From the NCBI GenBank assembly GCA_965237635.1, contig CBDEFX010000002.1, positions 372,001 to 436,000 on the forward strand: a DNA stretch of 64,000 nucleotides, written 5' to 3'. The translations under genes and the position numbers were made by a program. Of the stretch, positions 44,291 through 53,099 are shown one piece after another. Source of the stretch: CBDEFX01 sp965237635. Lineage in GTDB: Bacteria > Chloroflexota > Dehalococcoidia > Lucifugimonadales > CAUZJF01. The notes under the pieces were generated by a model. That model was not told the origin of the DNA. It did not search any database and worked only from the letters and a program-made list of their open reading frames with translations. Each line of letters opens with the position of its first letter. Position 1 is the first letter of the stretch.

Positions 44291-47200
44291 TGCCCACTCC
44301 TCCGACGGGCCAGCTCGACGATCCGGTTCGTCAACTCCTCCAGCTGCTCTTCGGTGTAGTCGTCCGTGGGCCTGAGCTCCCGCTTGATGTCGCGGCGCAT
44401 CTCCCGCAGGACCTCCAGATTCGACTGCCAGTCGACGACGGCGTTGTGGTGGTTGACCACCGACTCAACACTACGTGCGACGCGCTTGATCCCTTCGTCG
44501 AAGTGCGCCCGGTACGGAGTCTGCTCCTCGCCTATGGCCGAGTCGGTAGCTGGCTCATCTGAGCGGCCGTCGAGCAGTTCATAGATGGCGAAGGACACCG
44601 GAGACAGGCCATGTTCTGCGGCAATGTCAGCTTCGCTCTGAGCATGATGCCGTAGCAGAGCAAGGCGGCGGCATGCTTCCGCCGAGTCTATCAGCCGGTT
44701 CCGAAGGTCTTCGATGATGCGTGCAAGCTGCGCCGAGAGTTTCTCGAAGAACACAGGGTTGTCGGCCAAGCGGTCATGTATCTGAGCCCGGATCGCGTGC
44801 TCCATGATCGAGGCACGGGCCTCGTCGTGCGGCAGTGCGGCGATCTTCTGCTCGAAGTCCTGGTCGAGTATCGACACCGGCCTCATTAGCTCCCGCACCT
44901 GGGCGCTTATGCGCTCGTCCACCAGCCTCTTTACCTTCGCCCCGATCTCTGTCCAGTCCGCGTCGGCGTCCTCGCGAAGGAACTGAGCCCGGACGTAGGC
45001 CCGTATCTCCGTGAGCCGCGCGAGCCGGTCCGTGTAGTCCAGTGCTCGCGGGTCGGGCAGGAAGCGGTCCATGAGGAGGGAGAACCGGCGGTAGTCCGCG
45101 TTGAACCGCTCGAACAGATCGGCCTTGAAGTTGCCCTCGGTCAAGGCGTCGGGAGCGAAGACGCTGACGCACGCCCAGGTATCCCTCAGGTCGCGGCTCT
45201 TGAAGTGGGATTCCGTCTGGACGGCGGCCGCCTCGATGACCGGTGCCGGGTCCTCGTCCATCTCGCGCATCGTGTCCTGCACGTCAGGCCAGTCGAAGGT
45301 CGAGAGCGCATCCTCCAGGTCTCGCGAGACGCCGTGGTAGTCGATGACCAGGCCATGGGTCTTGTCGGTGGGCACCCCGTCCTGCTCGTGAGAGAAGCGC
45401 CGGTTCACCCGGGCGATAGCCTGGAGCAGCCCGTGTTCCCGCAGCGCCCGGTCTAGGTACAGCGCCTGCTCCACCGGCGCGTCGAAGCCAGTAAGCAGCA
45501 TGTCGACCACGACGAGCACCTCCGGCTCCCCCTCCGGATCGACGAAGGCGTTGACGACCTGCTCCTGGTCGAGCTCGCGGGCCACCTTGAACTCCGGCCC
45601 GTCGTTGGGAGCAGCCGTGATGATGGGATAGGCGCGCAGTCCGAAGCTGTTCAGGCGCTCGGCGTAGCGCAGCGCGGCGGCCCGACTCGGCGCGACGATT
45701 TGCGCCTTGAACCCATTGGGCCGCACCTTCCCCTTGAAGTGCTCGGCGATGTCCAGGGAGATCATCTCGATGCGCCGCTCCGCCTCGGCGACCGTCTCCT
45801 TGTTGGCGTAGCGGCGACGAATCTGCGCCTGGACCTCGGGCGGCTCGTCGCCAAACATAGCCTCGTACAGCCTGTCCAGGGTCTCCGGCCCCTCGACGGC
45901 GAGCTCGGGCAGCCGCGCCTCGTACCAGATGGGCACAGTTGCGCCGTCGGCTACCGACTGCGGGATGGTGTAGGCGTCGATGAGGGGACCGAAGCGCCCT
46001 ATGGTGTTGCGCTTGAAGTCCTTTTCTATCGGCGTGCCGGTGAAGCCCACCATCACCGCATTGGGCAGGGCCTTGGACATGCGCCCGCCGAGAATGCCGT
46101 ACTGCGTGCGGTGGGCCTCGTCCACCATGACGATGACGTTCTCCGAGGCGTTGAGCACGTCAAGCTCGCCTTCGGGGGCCGTCAACGCCTCCGCGAACTT
46201 CTGGATGGTCGTCATCACCGTACGGCTGCCGCCTTCCTTTAGGACGCCCTGCAAGTCGAGAGGGTCGCGTTGATCCGGCCTTTGCATCCGGCGGCGCGCT
46301 CGGCGTTCGGGCCGCTCAGGGCGCGACCTGTCCATTCTCTCTGGCGCAGGAAAGCCGCAGCGCTCGAAGGTGCCGGCGATCTGCCGGTCCAACTGCCTCC
46401 GGTCAGTTGCCACCACGATGGTGGGATTGCTCAAGCGAGGCTCGCGGCGTAGCTTCGTCGCCAGCCACAGCATCGTCAGCGACTTGCCCGATCCCTGCGT
46501 GTGCCAGACAACGCCTCCCCGCTCCTCCGGCTTGCGGCCCGATAGGAGGCGGTCCAGGGCCGCACGGACGGCGCGGTACTGTTGGTAACGGGGCAGCTTC
46601 TTCACCAGCCGCCCCCGCTCCGGCTCGTAGACCACGTAGTCGCGGAGAATGTCCAGCAGGGTCGCCGGGGACAGCAGGCCCACGATGAGCTGCGCCTGTC
46701 CCTGCGGCTCGACGCGGAAGCGCTGCTGAACCTCATCCTCGGTGTACGGCAGCACCGATTTCCACTCAAAGTAGGCGTTCTCCGGCGCGCCGAGGGTGGC
46801 GTAGGCTGAGGCGGCCCCGCAGTGGGCCACGCACAGCAAGTTGTAGTGGAACAGCTCCGGCGCGCCGCTGCCGTGCCACTCCGGTCCCGCCTCCTGGTAG
46901 CGACGAAGCTGGCGTACCGCCTGCGATCTCCATACGTCGAGCAGTGACGGAGACTTGGCCTCCATCACCACCAAGGGGACGCCGTTGACGAACAGCACAA
47001 GATCGGGAATGACCATGCGCTCGTCGTCGTCAGCGCCGCCTCGCTCGTTGCCTCGCCGTACGCGGAACTGCGTTGTGACGACGAACTCGTTCAGGCCGCC
47101 CTCCGCTTGGTCGAAGTCGAAGAAGCGGACGGTGCGAGAGTCCCTGCCCCTCGGCCCGTCCACGGTCAGGGGCATCCCGTAGGTCAGGTACTCGTGGACC

Positions 47201-47463
47201 GACTGGTTGCGGGCCATGCCCGTGGAGTCGACGTGCTCCAGCTCAAAGACGGCTCGCTCCGCCTGCTCCTCCGTCATCCATTCGTTAAGCCGCATCAGCG
47301 CGGCCCGCAGCCGTCCCTTCAGCAGGACCTCCCGCTCATCGCCGCGCTCCGCCGCCAGCGCCTCGCGGGGCACGTAGGTCCACCCCAGACGCTCCAGCAG
47401 CAGCCGCGCCGGGTCCTCGGCGTGGTTGAACTCGTTGAGTTTGGAGGCGGTAACCATTGTCAT
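44287..47463 (-). CDS. hsdR: Type I restriction enzyme R subunit
   Basis: 1058 residues. The N-terminal nuclease domain carries the PD-(D/E)XK end LVVMEAKSP. Two RecA-like motor domains follow, with Walker A in WHTQGSGKSLTM, DEAH in VMVDEAHRTQYG, FTGTP, and motif VI-type region LLQAIARVNR. A helical C-terminal domain binds the methylase core. It translocates DNA using ATP and cuts at a distance from unmethylated sites. The start codon shares one base with the stop of the upstream gene (TAATG-type). Length is normal, no damage seen. Confidence 0.95.
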   Translation of the reverse strand: MTMVTASKLNEFNHAEDPARLLLERLGWTYVPREALAAERGDEREVLLKGRLRAALMRLNEWMTEEQAERAVFELEHVDSTGMARNQSVHEYLTYGMPLTVDGPRGRDSRTVRFFDFDQAEGGLNEFVVTTQFRVRRGNERGGADDDERMVIPDLVLFVNGVPLVVMEAKSPSLLDVWRSQAVRQLRRYQEAGPEWHGSGAPELFHYNLLCVAHCGAASAYATLGAPENAYFEWKSVLPYTEDEVQQRFRVEPQGQAQLIVGLLSPATLLDILRDYVVYEPERGRLVKKLPRYQQYRAVRAALDRLLSGRKPEERGGVVWHTQGSGKSLTMLWLATKLRREPRLSNPTIVVATDRRQLDRQIAGTFERCGFPAPERMDRSRPERPERRARRRMQRPDQRDPLDLQGVLKEGGSRTVMTTIQKFAEALTAPEGELDVLNASENVIVMVDEAHRTQYGILGGRMSKALPNAVMVGFTGTPIEKDFKRNTIGRFGPLIDAYTIPQSVADGATVPIWYEARLPELAVEGPETLDRLYEAMFGDEPPEVQAQIRRRYANKETVAEAERRIEMISLDIAEHFKGKVRPNGFKAQIVAPSRAAALRYAERLNSFGLRAYPIITAAPNDGPEFKVARELDQEQVVNAFVDPEGEPEVLVVVDMLLTGFDAPVEQALYLDRALREHGLLQAIARVNRRFSHEQDGVPTDKTHGLVIDYHGVSRDLEDALSTFDWPDVQDTMREMDEDPAPVIEAAAVQTESHFKSRDLRDTWACVSVFAPDALTEGNFKADLFERFNADYRRFSLLMDRFLPDPRALDYTDRLARLTEIRAYVRAQFLREDADADWTEIGAKVKRLVDERISAQVRELMRPVSILDQDFEQKIAALPHDEARASIMEHAIRAQIHDRLADNPVFFEKLSAQLARIIEDLRNRLIDSAEACRRLALLRHHAQSEADIAAEHGLSPVSFAIYELLDGRSDEPATDSAIGEEQTPYRAHFDEGIKRVARSVESVVNHHNAVVDWQSNLEVLREMRRDIKRELRPTDDYTEEQLEELTNRIVELARRRSGQ

Positions 47464-48368
47464 TACGAGAAGATCGCGATCGGGATTACCTGGATTGCTG
47501 GCCCCTGAATCTCAGTGGATGAATCTCCGGAATAACCCGGCTCGTTAGCAAATTGGCTCATTGCTTCTTGAATGGTCGGCAAAAAGGTCCTAAATTGTCC
47601 AAGTGGGGTCTTCCTCAGAAGGTCGATGTTCTCGTCGTTGGGTTCTGGGATGACGCGGCTAGCCTTACCGAAAACGCGGAATGTTCCGTCGATGACGTCA
47701 TTCATCGTAGGATCATTGAAGTATTGCTGCTCCGTGGTGATGATCACATTAATGTCACCGATTCTGGAGACGAGGTCCCGGGATTCACCACTTGTTAATG
47801 CTTTCACCAATGAGTTGACCTGCTTAAGCACAGTAGAGTTCGCGCTCTTGCCTTGCTTGCGCTGACGGGGACCCTTCGGTGCTGTCGGTTCTTCGAAGGC
47901 GCTCATTAGTGGAACAAGTTCAGCGAACGCCGATAATTGAACCAGAAATTGATTCCGCCGAAGAGTCGCTTCAAATTCCACAAAGTCGCTGGGGCGAACC
48001 CCGCCAAGGCCGGATGGGTCTAATAGATCGGTCACCAGGCCACGATTACGCAAATCTCTTCGCAGGCGAGCGAACAATGATGCCGGTGTATGGATAATTT
48101 CTTCCGTAGTGCTCTCACTCTGCGCCTGCCCCGTTTGTCGAGACCCACGTCCACCGAATTTCATTCCAAACAAAGTGAGGTTGGCTCCAACCTGTGCTTC
48201 CCCAGAAACTTCTGTCGATTTCTCTCCAGAGGAAGTAGTCTGCACGGTTGAGAAGCGTGAGAATCCGTCTTCCAGTGTTGCAAGGATATCGAACGTCACT
48301 TGTTGATTCAGGTATAATGCAATAGGCAGGTCAGTGACAACGAGTTGGGATTCCTCTTTATTGGCCAT
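47463..48368 (-). CDS. Uncharacterised protein (DUF6414-like) inside the restriction operon
   Basis: 301 residues: a start with ALYLNQQVTFDILATLEDGF and FSRFSTVQ, a Ser/Thr/Gly-rich segment, then helical LFARLRRDLRNRGLVTDLLD and a mixed C-terminus (RVFGKASRVIPEPNDENIDL). The beginning resembles DUF6414 proteins, which are known mainly from genome neighbourhoods; no enzyme motif is visible. No membrane helix or signal. It overlaps hsdS by 11 nt upstream and hsdR by 1 nt downstream, so it must be made together with them. A regulatory or extra sensing role is an inference. Confidence 0.65.
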   Translation of the reverse strand: MANKEESQLVVTDLPIALYLNQQVTFDILATLEDGFSRFSTVQTTSSGEKSTEVSGEAQVGANLTLFGMKFGGRGSRQTGQAQSESTTEEIIHTPASLFARLRRDLRNRGLVTDLLDPSGLGGVRPSDFVEFEATLRRNQFLVQLSAFAELVPLMSAFEEPTAPKGPRQRKQGKSANSTVLKQVNSLVKALTSGESRDLVSRIGDINVIITTEQQYFNDPTMNDVIDGTFRVFGKASRVIPEPNDENIDLLRKTPLGQFRTFLPTIQEAMSQFANEPGYSGDSSTEIQGPAIQVIPIAIFS

Positions 48369-49641
48369 GAATTCCCTTCCCCACTTCTACCCGCACACGC
48401 CCCGACAGCAGCGCGGCTGCGGTGGATGCCTTCAGTGACCGCAGTCGATTCCACTCAGTCCTGTTCTCTTCGATAGCCTTGTGAAGAGACTTTCCAACAT
48501 CGGCAATCGTGTTGCGCTCCGACGACGACGGGAAAGCAACCCGCGCATGGCTCACGTTAATCAGACTCAGACCAGGCCTGGTCTGACCGTAAGCCATCCC
48601 TCTGAACTGGTTCTGACCAGCCAAGCCTCTTAAGAACTCGCAGGCAAAGTCACTTAGCCCTGGGTCGTTGAGCCTCACTAGCGCCACATGCTGACTCACG
48701 TAAGCTTGGCATAGCGTGTCTCCTGCCACCGTTACCTTACCGGGTTCGCCGGTGATTGAAACAAGAAGGTCGCCCCTGTGGATGCGAGTTCGTGCGGCTT
48801 CGGCATCTACGGGGGGCTGAACAAAGATTGCGTCAGACCTATCAATCGTGCCACCCGAAATGTTCTGACTCCGAACAAAGAACGCACCGTTGGGCCTGAA
48901 GTACTGGGACCATGCCCTTGAACCACTCGTGATAGTCTGTGCCACATCCTCCAGCCGCACCACCTCCCACCCCGCTGGTATCGTCCCAATGCCCGGCACA
49001 TCCTTCCATTGGGTGTGCCAACCGGGGACGCCGCGGGTGAGCAGTTGGTGCAGCAGGGCGTTGCGCAGACATTCGGTGGCCGTGATGACCGCCTCCACAC
49101 CCTCGATGGTCTCGTCGATGGAGTCCAGCACGGCGGCGATGGCCTGCTGCTCCGGCAGGGGCGGGAGGAGAAGTGGGAAAGCAAGGTAGCCAGCGTAGTC
49201 TAGGTTGCGGATGCCCGTAGTTTGATGCTGTAATCGTGTAGTTACCCCTTGCAAGTAGCGGTGCCAGAGTGCCCGGGCTACGTAGAAGGGGCTACAACGT
49301 GAAGCGTCCACCCGGAGGTGTTGACAGAAATTATTGCAGTACACGGGGCCGAACCCATCTATTATCGCAACACGCCCGACGGGCGTTCCAGGACCGCCGC
49401 CACTCCGTTCTAGAATGAGGTCCCCATCGCGCATCAGTCGGCGTTCTCGGTCACGATCTGAAAGTCGTCGCCATGCGGCAGCTTCCGGATTAACTCGACC
49501 ATCCCTCGTAAGATCAGTGGCTCTGAGCACTCGTACGCCAGGATCGTCAGGTGATGGCTCGTCCCCCCAAGCACCAGGTTGATTAAGGACCAAGATGTCC
49601 CCTAAGCGCACCACCTGCCATCCATCCGGCACTTGCATCAA
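48358..49641 (-). CDS. hsdS: Type I restriction enzyme specificity subunit
   Basis: 427 residues with two target-recognition domains: WQVVRLGDILVLNQPGAWGD opens the first and WEVVRLEDVAQTITSGSRAW the second. Each is followed by a conserved coiled helix (PLPEQQAIAAVLDSIDETIE and SSERNTIADVGKSLHKAIEE). This is the usual bipartite HsdS. It directs HsdM and HsdR to a split recognition sequence. It overlaps the DUF2442 gene by 4 nt and the next gene by 11 nt. Confidence 0.93.
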   Translation of the reverse strand: MMQVPDGWQVVRLGDILVLNQPGAWGDEPSPDDPGVRVLRATDLTRDGRVNPEAAAWRRLSDRDRERRLMRDGDLILERSGGGPGTPVGRVAIIDGFGPVYCNNFCQHLRVDASRCSPFYVARALWHRYLQGVTTRLQHQTTGIRNLDYAGYLAFPLLLPPLPEQQAIAAVLDSIDETIEGVEAVITATECLRNALLHQLLTRGVPGWHTQWKDVPGIGTIPAGWEVVRLEDVAQTITSGSRAWSQYFRPNGAFFVRSQNISGGTIDRSDAIFVQPPVDAEAARTRIHRGDLLVSITGEPGKVTVAGDTLCQAYVSQHVALVRLNDPGLSDFACEFLRGLAGQNQFRGMAYGQTRPGLSLINVSHARVAFPSSSERNTIADVGKSLHKAIEENRTEWNRLRSLKASTAAALLSGRVRVEVGKGIHGQ

Positions 49642-49997
49642 CTGCTCCGCTGGTCTCCACTGTCGGTGCCCCGCAGCGCATCAAGTGTCACCCCTCGGCC
49701 TGCCTGTTTCGCTTCGAGCCACCGCTGGAGAGACTTCTGACTCTCACTGGATGGCCTGCCCGCAAGCAACCCCTCCACGCTGACGTCCTCGTCTAGGTCG
49801 GGCCAGTGGATGCCCTGGCCTCCGCCTATGAGCCGCCAGTTGGCCTTCTCTTCCTCCGTGGCATTCACCAGCCTGGGGTACCAGGCCAACGGGACCGAGA
49901 TGGTCCGGCCATCGGAAAGCTCGGCGGTCAACGTGTCCTCGGTGACAGTCACGTCTTCCGCATCCGGGACCCTTACCTCAACCATCGAAATATTCAT
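49638..49997 (-). CDS. DUF2442-family protein
   Basis: 119 residues from ATG 49997 (a longer frame to 50033 adds 12 residues lying inside the upstream gene). DUF2442 features: VTEDTLTAELSDGRTISVPL, AWYPRLVNATEEEKANWRL, GQGIHWPDLDEDVSVEGLLA. The C-terminal helix with SSESQKSLQRWLEAKQAG is common. It overlaps the DUF4160 gene by 20 nt and hsdS by 4 nt. DUF4160-DUF2442 pairs are widespread small modules, proposed to be toxin-antitoxin-like; their function is not established. Confidence 0.85.
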   Translation of the reverse strand: MNISMVEVRVPDAEDVTVTEDTLTAELSDGRTISVPLAWYPRLVNATEEEKANWRLIGGGQGIHWPDLDEDVSVEGLLAGRPSSESQKSLQRWLEAKQAGRGVTLDALRGTDSGDQRSS

Positions 49998-50214
49998 GCC
50001 ACGCCTCCACGAACAACGTTTGGTTCTCCCCAATTATCCTCGCAATTCGGCCTATCTCAGAGCGCCTCAGTCCGCCGCTCCTCTGAAGCCTCACCGGGTC
50101 CAGCCAGAACTTGGCGACCCGGTCGTCACGCTCAACATGCACATGTAGCGGCTCCTCCCGGTCACTTGCATAGAAGAAGAAGCGATACGGCCCCTCTCTC
50201 AGTATCGTCGGCAT
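49978..50214 (-). CDS. DUF4160-family protein
   Basis: 78 residues, the whole family length: MPTILREGPYRFFFYASDRE, then EPLHVHVERDDRVAKFWLDP and an RIIGENQTLFVEAWHEYFDG end. The HVHV segment is the family hallmark. It lies 15 nt after hsdM and overlaps the DUF2442 gene, so the pair is embedded between hsdM and hsdS. Confidence 0.88.
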   Translation of the reverse strand: MPTILREGPYRFFFYASDREEPLHVHVERDDRVAKFWLDPVRLQRSGGLRRSEIGRIARIIGENQTLFVEAWHEYFDG

Positions 50215-50229
50215 CGCTCACCTGCGACC

Positions 50230-51759
50230 CTATCGGGCATATCCCAGCTCCGCGAGCAGTTCGTCCATCTTTGCCACCGCCTCGTCGCGCCGCCGCTCAG
50301 CATCCCGCAGCTGCGCCAAGGCGTCCTCGATGCTCATCACTTCCACGGGCTCGGTAGTGTCCACGTACCGGCTGATGTTCAGATTGAAGTCGTTGGCCCG
50401 CATCTCCTCCAGGTCTGCCACGTGGGCGAAGCGTTCCACGTCCTCGAAGGCGGTATACGCCTCGACGATCCTGGCGATGTGTTCCTTGTCGATATAGTTC
50501 CGCGCTTTGCCTTGCCGGAAGCTGCCCTCCTGCGCCGCGTCTACGAACAGCACCTTGCCACGCCGCTCGGCGGGTTTGGCTTTGTTCAGTACGCAGATAG
50601 CAACGGGGATGCTGGCCCCGGAGAAGAGGTTGGGCGCCAGTCCGATGACCGCCTCGAACAGGTCGGCCTCCACGATGCCCTGGCGTATCTTCCCCTCCGC
50701 CCCGCCCCGGAACAGGATGCCGTGGGGCATCACGATTCCCACCATGCCCTGAGAGTTGATCACGCCGAGCATGTGCAGTAGGAAGGCGAGGTCACCCTTC
50801 GTCTTGGGCGGGATGGCGCCGTAGCGGTCGAAGCGGTGGTGCGGGTCGTTTGGCGCGAATTCGTGTCCCCAGTTCTTCAAGCTGAAGGGCGGATTGGCGA
50901 TCAGCCGGTCGTAGGAGAGGAGGCGTCCCGTCCCGTCCACTAGGCCCGGCTCCGCGATGACGTCGCCGGGTTCCAGACGAGCGGCCCGCAGGCCGTGAAG
51001 CAGCAGGTTTAGCTTGCCGATGGCCAGGGTTCCCAGGTTGCGCTCTTGGCCATGCAGCGCCAGGTCACGGAGGTCTCCGCCGTGTTCTTGCACGTACTGA
51101 GCAGTGTAGATGAGCATCCCGCCGGAGCCAGCGGTGGGGTCGCAGATACGCATCCCCTCGCGTGGTTGAAGCAGCTCGATAATGAGGCGCACCACGGGGC
51201 GAGGCGTGTAGAACTCGCCGCCCTTCTTCCCAGCGTCGTCGGCGAACCTGTTTATCAGGTACTCGTAGGCGTCGCCCAGCACGTTGCCGCCGCCTGCCGC
51301 GTCTTCCCGCAAGTTCTCGTCGCGCAGGTCCAGGCCGTCGAAGTGGTTGAGCAGGCCGCGGATGATGCGTTCACGGTTGGCCGGGCTGCCCAGCTTGGAC
51401 TCGTCGTTCCAGTTGGTACCCGCCAGCACGCCGTCCAGCCTGGGAGTGTTAGCGTCCTCGATGGCGTGGCTGACGACGTTCAGGGTTTCGCCCAAGTTCA
51501 TCGAGGCGGCAGCAATGGCCTCCCAGCGGGCCGATGCTGGGACGAAGAACTCGTGCTCGTCCCGGTCGTTGAGCGCCACGTCGCGGGCAACGCCCAGCGC
51601 GACGGCGTTCTCCACCTCCTCATCGAACCGGTCGGACAGCCGCTTAAGGAAGAGAATGGAGAAGATGTAGTTCTTGTAGTCGGCGGCGTCGATCTGTCCG
51701 CGCAGGATGTCGGCGGCCTGCCACAACTTCGACTCAAGCTCCTGCCTGGTCAACGTCAT
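50230..51759 (-). CDS. hsdM: Type I restriction-modification methylase subunit
   Basis: 509 residues with the N-terminal HsdM helical domain (ELESKLWQAADILRGQIDAA, KNYIFSILFLKRLSDRFDEE) and the N6-adenine methylase domain: GGEFYTPRPVV, motif I DPTAGSGGM and motif IV NPPFSLKNW. It transfers methyl groups from SAM to adenine in the target chosen by HsdS. It overlaps the upstream short S-like gene by 4 nt (ATGA). Full length. Confidence 0.95.
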   Translation of the reverse strand: MTLTRQELESKLWQAADILRGQIDAADYKNYIFSILFLKRLSDRFDEEVENAVALGVARDVALNDRDEHEFFVPASARWEAIAAASMNLGETLNVVSHAIEDANTPRLDGVLAGTNWNDESKLGSPANRERIIRGLLNHFDGLDLRDENLREDAAGGGNVLGDAYEYLINRFADDAGKKGGEFYTPRPVVRLIIELLQPREGMRICDPTAGSGGMLIYTAQYVQEHGGDLRDLALHGQERNLGTLAIGKLNLLLHGLRAARLEPGDVIAEPGLVDGTGRLLSYDRLIANPPFSLKNWGHEFAPNDPHHRFDRYGAIPPKTKGDLAFLLHMLGVINSQGMVGIVMPHGILFRGGAEGKIRQGIVEADLFEAVIGLAPNLFSGASIPVAICVLNKAKPAERRGKVLFVDAAQEGSFRQGKARNYIDKEHIARIVEAYTAFEDVERFAHVADLEEMRANDFNLNISRYVDTTEPVEVMSIEDALAQLRDAERRRDEAVAKMDELLAELGYAR

Positions 51760-52076
51760 AGGTCTCTCCTCAAGGTTGCTGATACGGCCATGCGGCCAAT
51801 CTCACTTATCATCGAGTCGCGGAGCGTCTCACGGCGCAGCCGGGCGGCTTTGACCGACGATGCATACGCCGCCTCTACGAGCCGGGCTACCGTATCGAGA
51901 TCACGCGGGGGTGGCACGGGAACCTGAACCTCACCCAAGCTTCTAGCCGACAGCGACTTGAGGGTGGCGCTCACTGTCATCAGTTTGCCGAACTGCGCCC
52001 GGCCATGGGACGAAGTGAGGCAGTACCAGAGCCAGTGCCCCATGCCGGATTCCGGTTGCTTCGCTCGCACCATCAC
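51756..52076 (-). CDS. Short HsdS-like protein (half specificity subunit)
   Basis: 106 residues from GTG 52076 (ATG 52073 possible). The sequence HWLWYCLTSSHGRAQFGKLM, TLKSLSARSLGEVQVPVPPP and DLDTVARLVEAAYASSVKAA matches only the last third of one HsdS recognition domain plus its long helix. An in-frame stop lies directly upstream, so it is not simply a misjudged start. It could be a relic, or a helix-only partner that dimerises with HsdM. Its coupling to hsdM (ATGA) argues that it is still translated. Confidence 0.7.
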   Translation of the reverse strand: MMVRAKQPESGMGHWLWYCLTSSHGRAQFGKLMTVSATLKSLSARSLGEVQVPVPPPRDLDTVARLVEAAYASSVKAARLRRETLRDSMISEIGRMAVSATLRRDL

Positions 52077-52196
52077 CCTTCACGACGGCTGCGACTTCGG
52101 CGTGGTGCGCCAGGGTCTCGCCCTGCGGCGCAAGTCCTACATTGAATATACAAGCTCCAGTTCTCTCGATAGACTAGGTAGTGTTGACATTTCACG

Positions 52197-53003
52197 TTAT
52201 TCCGCGCTCTCTATGATGCGCCGCTCTTCTGCTGCGACCGCTTTCCTGTCAAACTCGATTCCAATCAGATCGCTCTTCAGATACGCCGCATCCCCTTGCC
52301 TACGTTCACACCAGAGCAGCAACGCTCCCTCCTCGGGCTTCATCCCCGGCACCTCGACTTTCCACGGTACAGCCCTCACGCCGACCCATGGCCTTTGCGT
52401 CACAACCATCGGTGGTAAGGCATAGGAATGCTCGCTCGGGATCAAGGAGAATCTGTTCTCCGGCGTCAGACGGATCAACCAGCGATTGAAAAGTGTCCCG
52501 ATGTGGAAGTCATTGATCTCGTGAAACACCTTGAGCGAATCTGTAAGTTGATCCCCGCCCTGTTCCTCCCAGAGCGCTTGATTAGGTGTCTCAGGATCCC
52601 AGAACATGCCACGTGGCAACCAGACGTTGAGCTGCATGTATTTCACAGTTCGGTCGCCTCGATTCTGGACCTTCCAATATAGGTGGATCGGCCAAGTCAG
52701 GCTTGCTGAGATATGGGGCAGAACGTCCGTTCCTTCGGAGTTCGTGGTGGCTTGAACATGGATAAAAGATTCTACTCTGTTGGCGACATGAGCCTCGGTG
52801 GCCTCCAACTCCGCCTCCGATCCAATCACTCGGGCTTGATTTCGTCTGATGATGTTGCCGACGGTGCCCTTATCTAGGCTGTAGTCGAACTCGGCTTCCA
52901 CCTTCTGAGCGATCACTCGATAGCTCAGATCCGGGGCATTTCGTTTCGTATCGATTATGAATTCCCTGATATTGCTCGGGGTTTTTTTTCCTTGCTGACC
53001 CAA
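52197..53003 (-). CDS. Unknown protein with N-terminal HTH-like region, first gene of the restriction operon
   Basis: 268 residues. Residues 10-60 (NIREFIIDTKRNAPDLSYRV, IAQKVEAEFDYSLDKGTVGN, IIRRNQ) resemble a recombinase-type helix-turn-helix. The remainder is beta-rich (LTWPIHLYWKVQNRGDRTVK, MQLNVWLPRGMFW) like an immunoglobulin-type sandwich, with no known motif. It lies 120 bp upstream of the HsdS-like gene on the same strand. It could be a DNA-binding regulator or an additional effector; no function can be assigned. IS1380 copy D is inserted just upstream of its promoter region. Confidence 0.7.
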   Translation of the reverse strand: MGQQGKKTPSNIREFIIDTKRNAPDLSYRVIAQKVEAEFDYSLDKGTVGNIIRRNQARVIGSEAELEATEAHVANRVESFIHVQATTNSEGTDVLPHISASLTWPIHLYWKVQNRGDRTVKYMQLNVWLPRGMFWDPETPNQALWEEQGGDQLTDSLKVFHEINDFHIGTLFNRWLIRLTPENRFSLIPSEHSYALPPMVVTQRPWVGVRAVPWKVEVPGMKPEEGALLLWCERRQGDAAYLKSDLIGIEFDRKAVAAEERRIIESAE

Positions 53004-53099
53004 CGCGCTCTGCCTTCTTGTGATTCACCGGGGAAACTCGGTGAAAGTCGATGAATGTCTGCAACGTAAGCGCAAGCCGCCCGAAATGGGGAATCTTAA

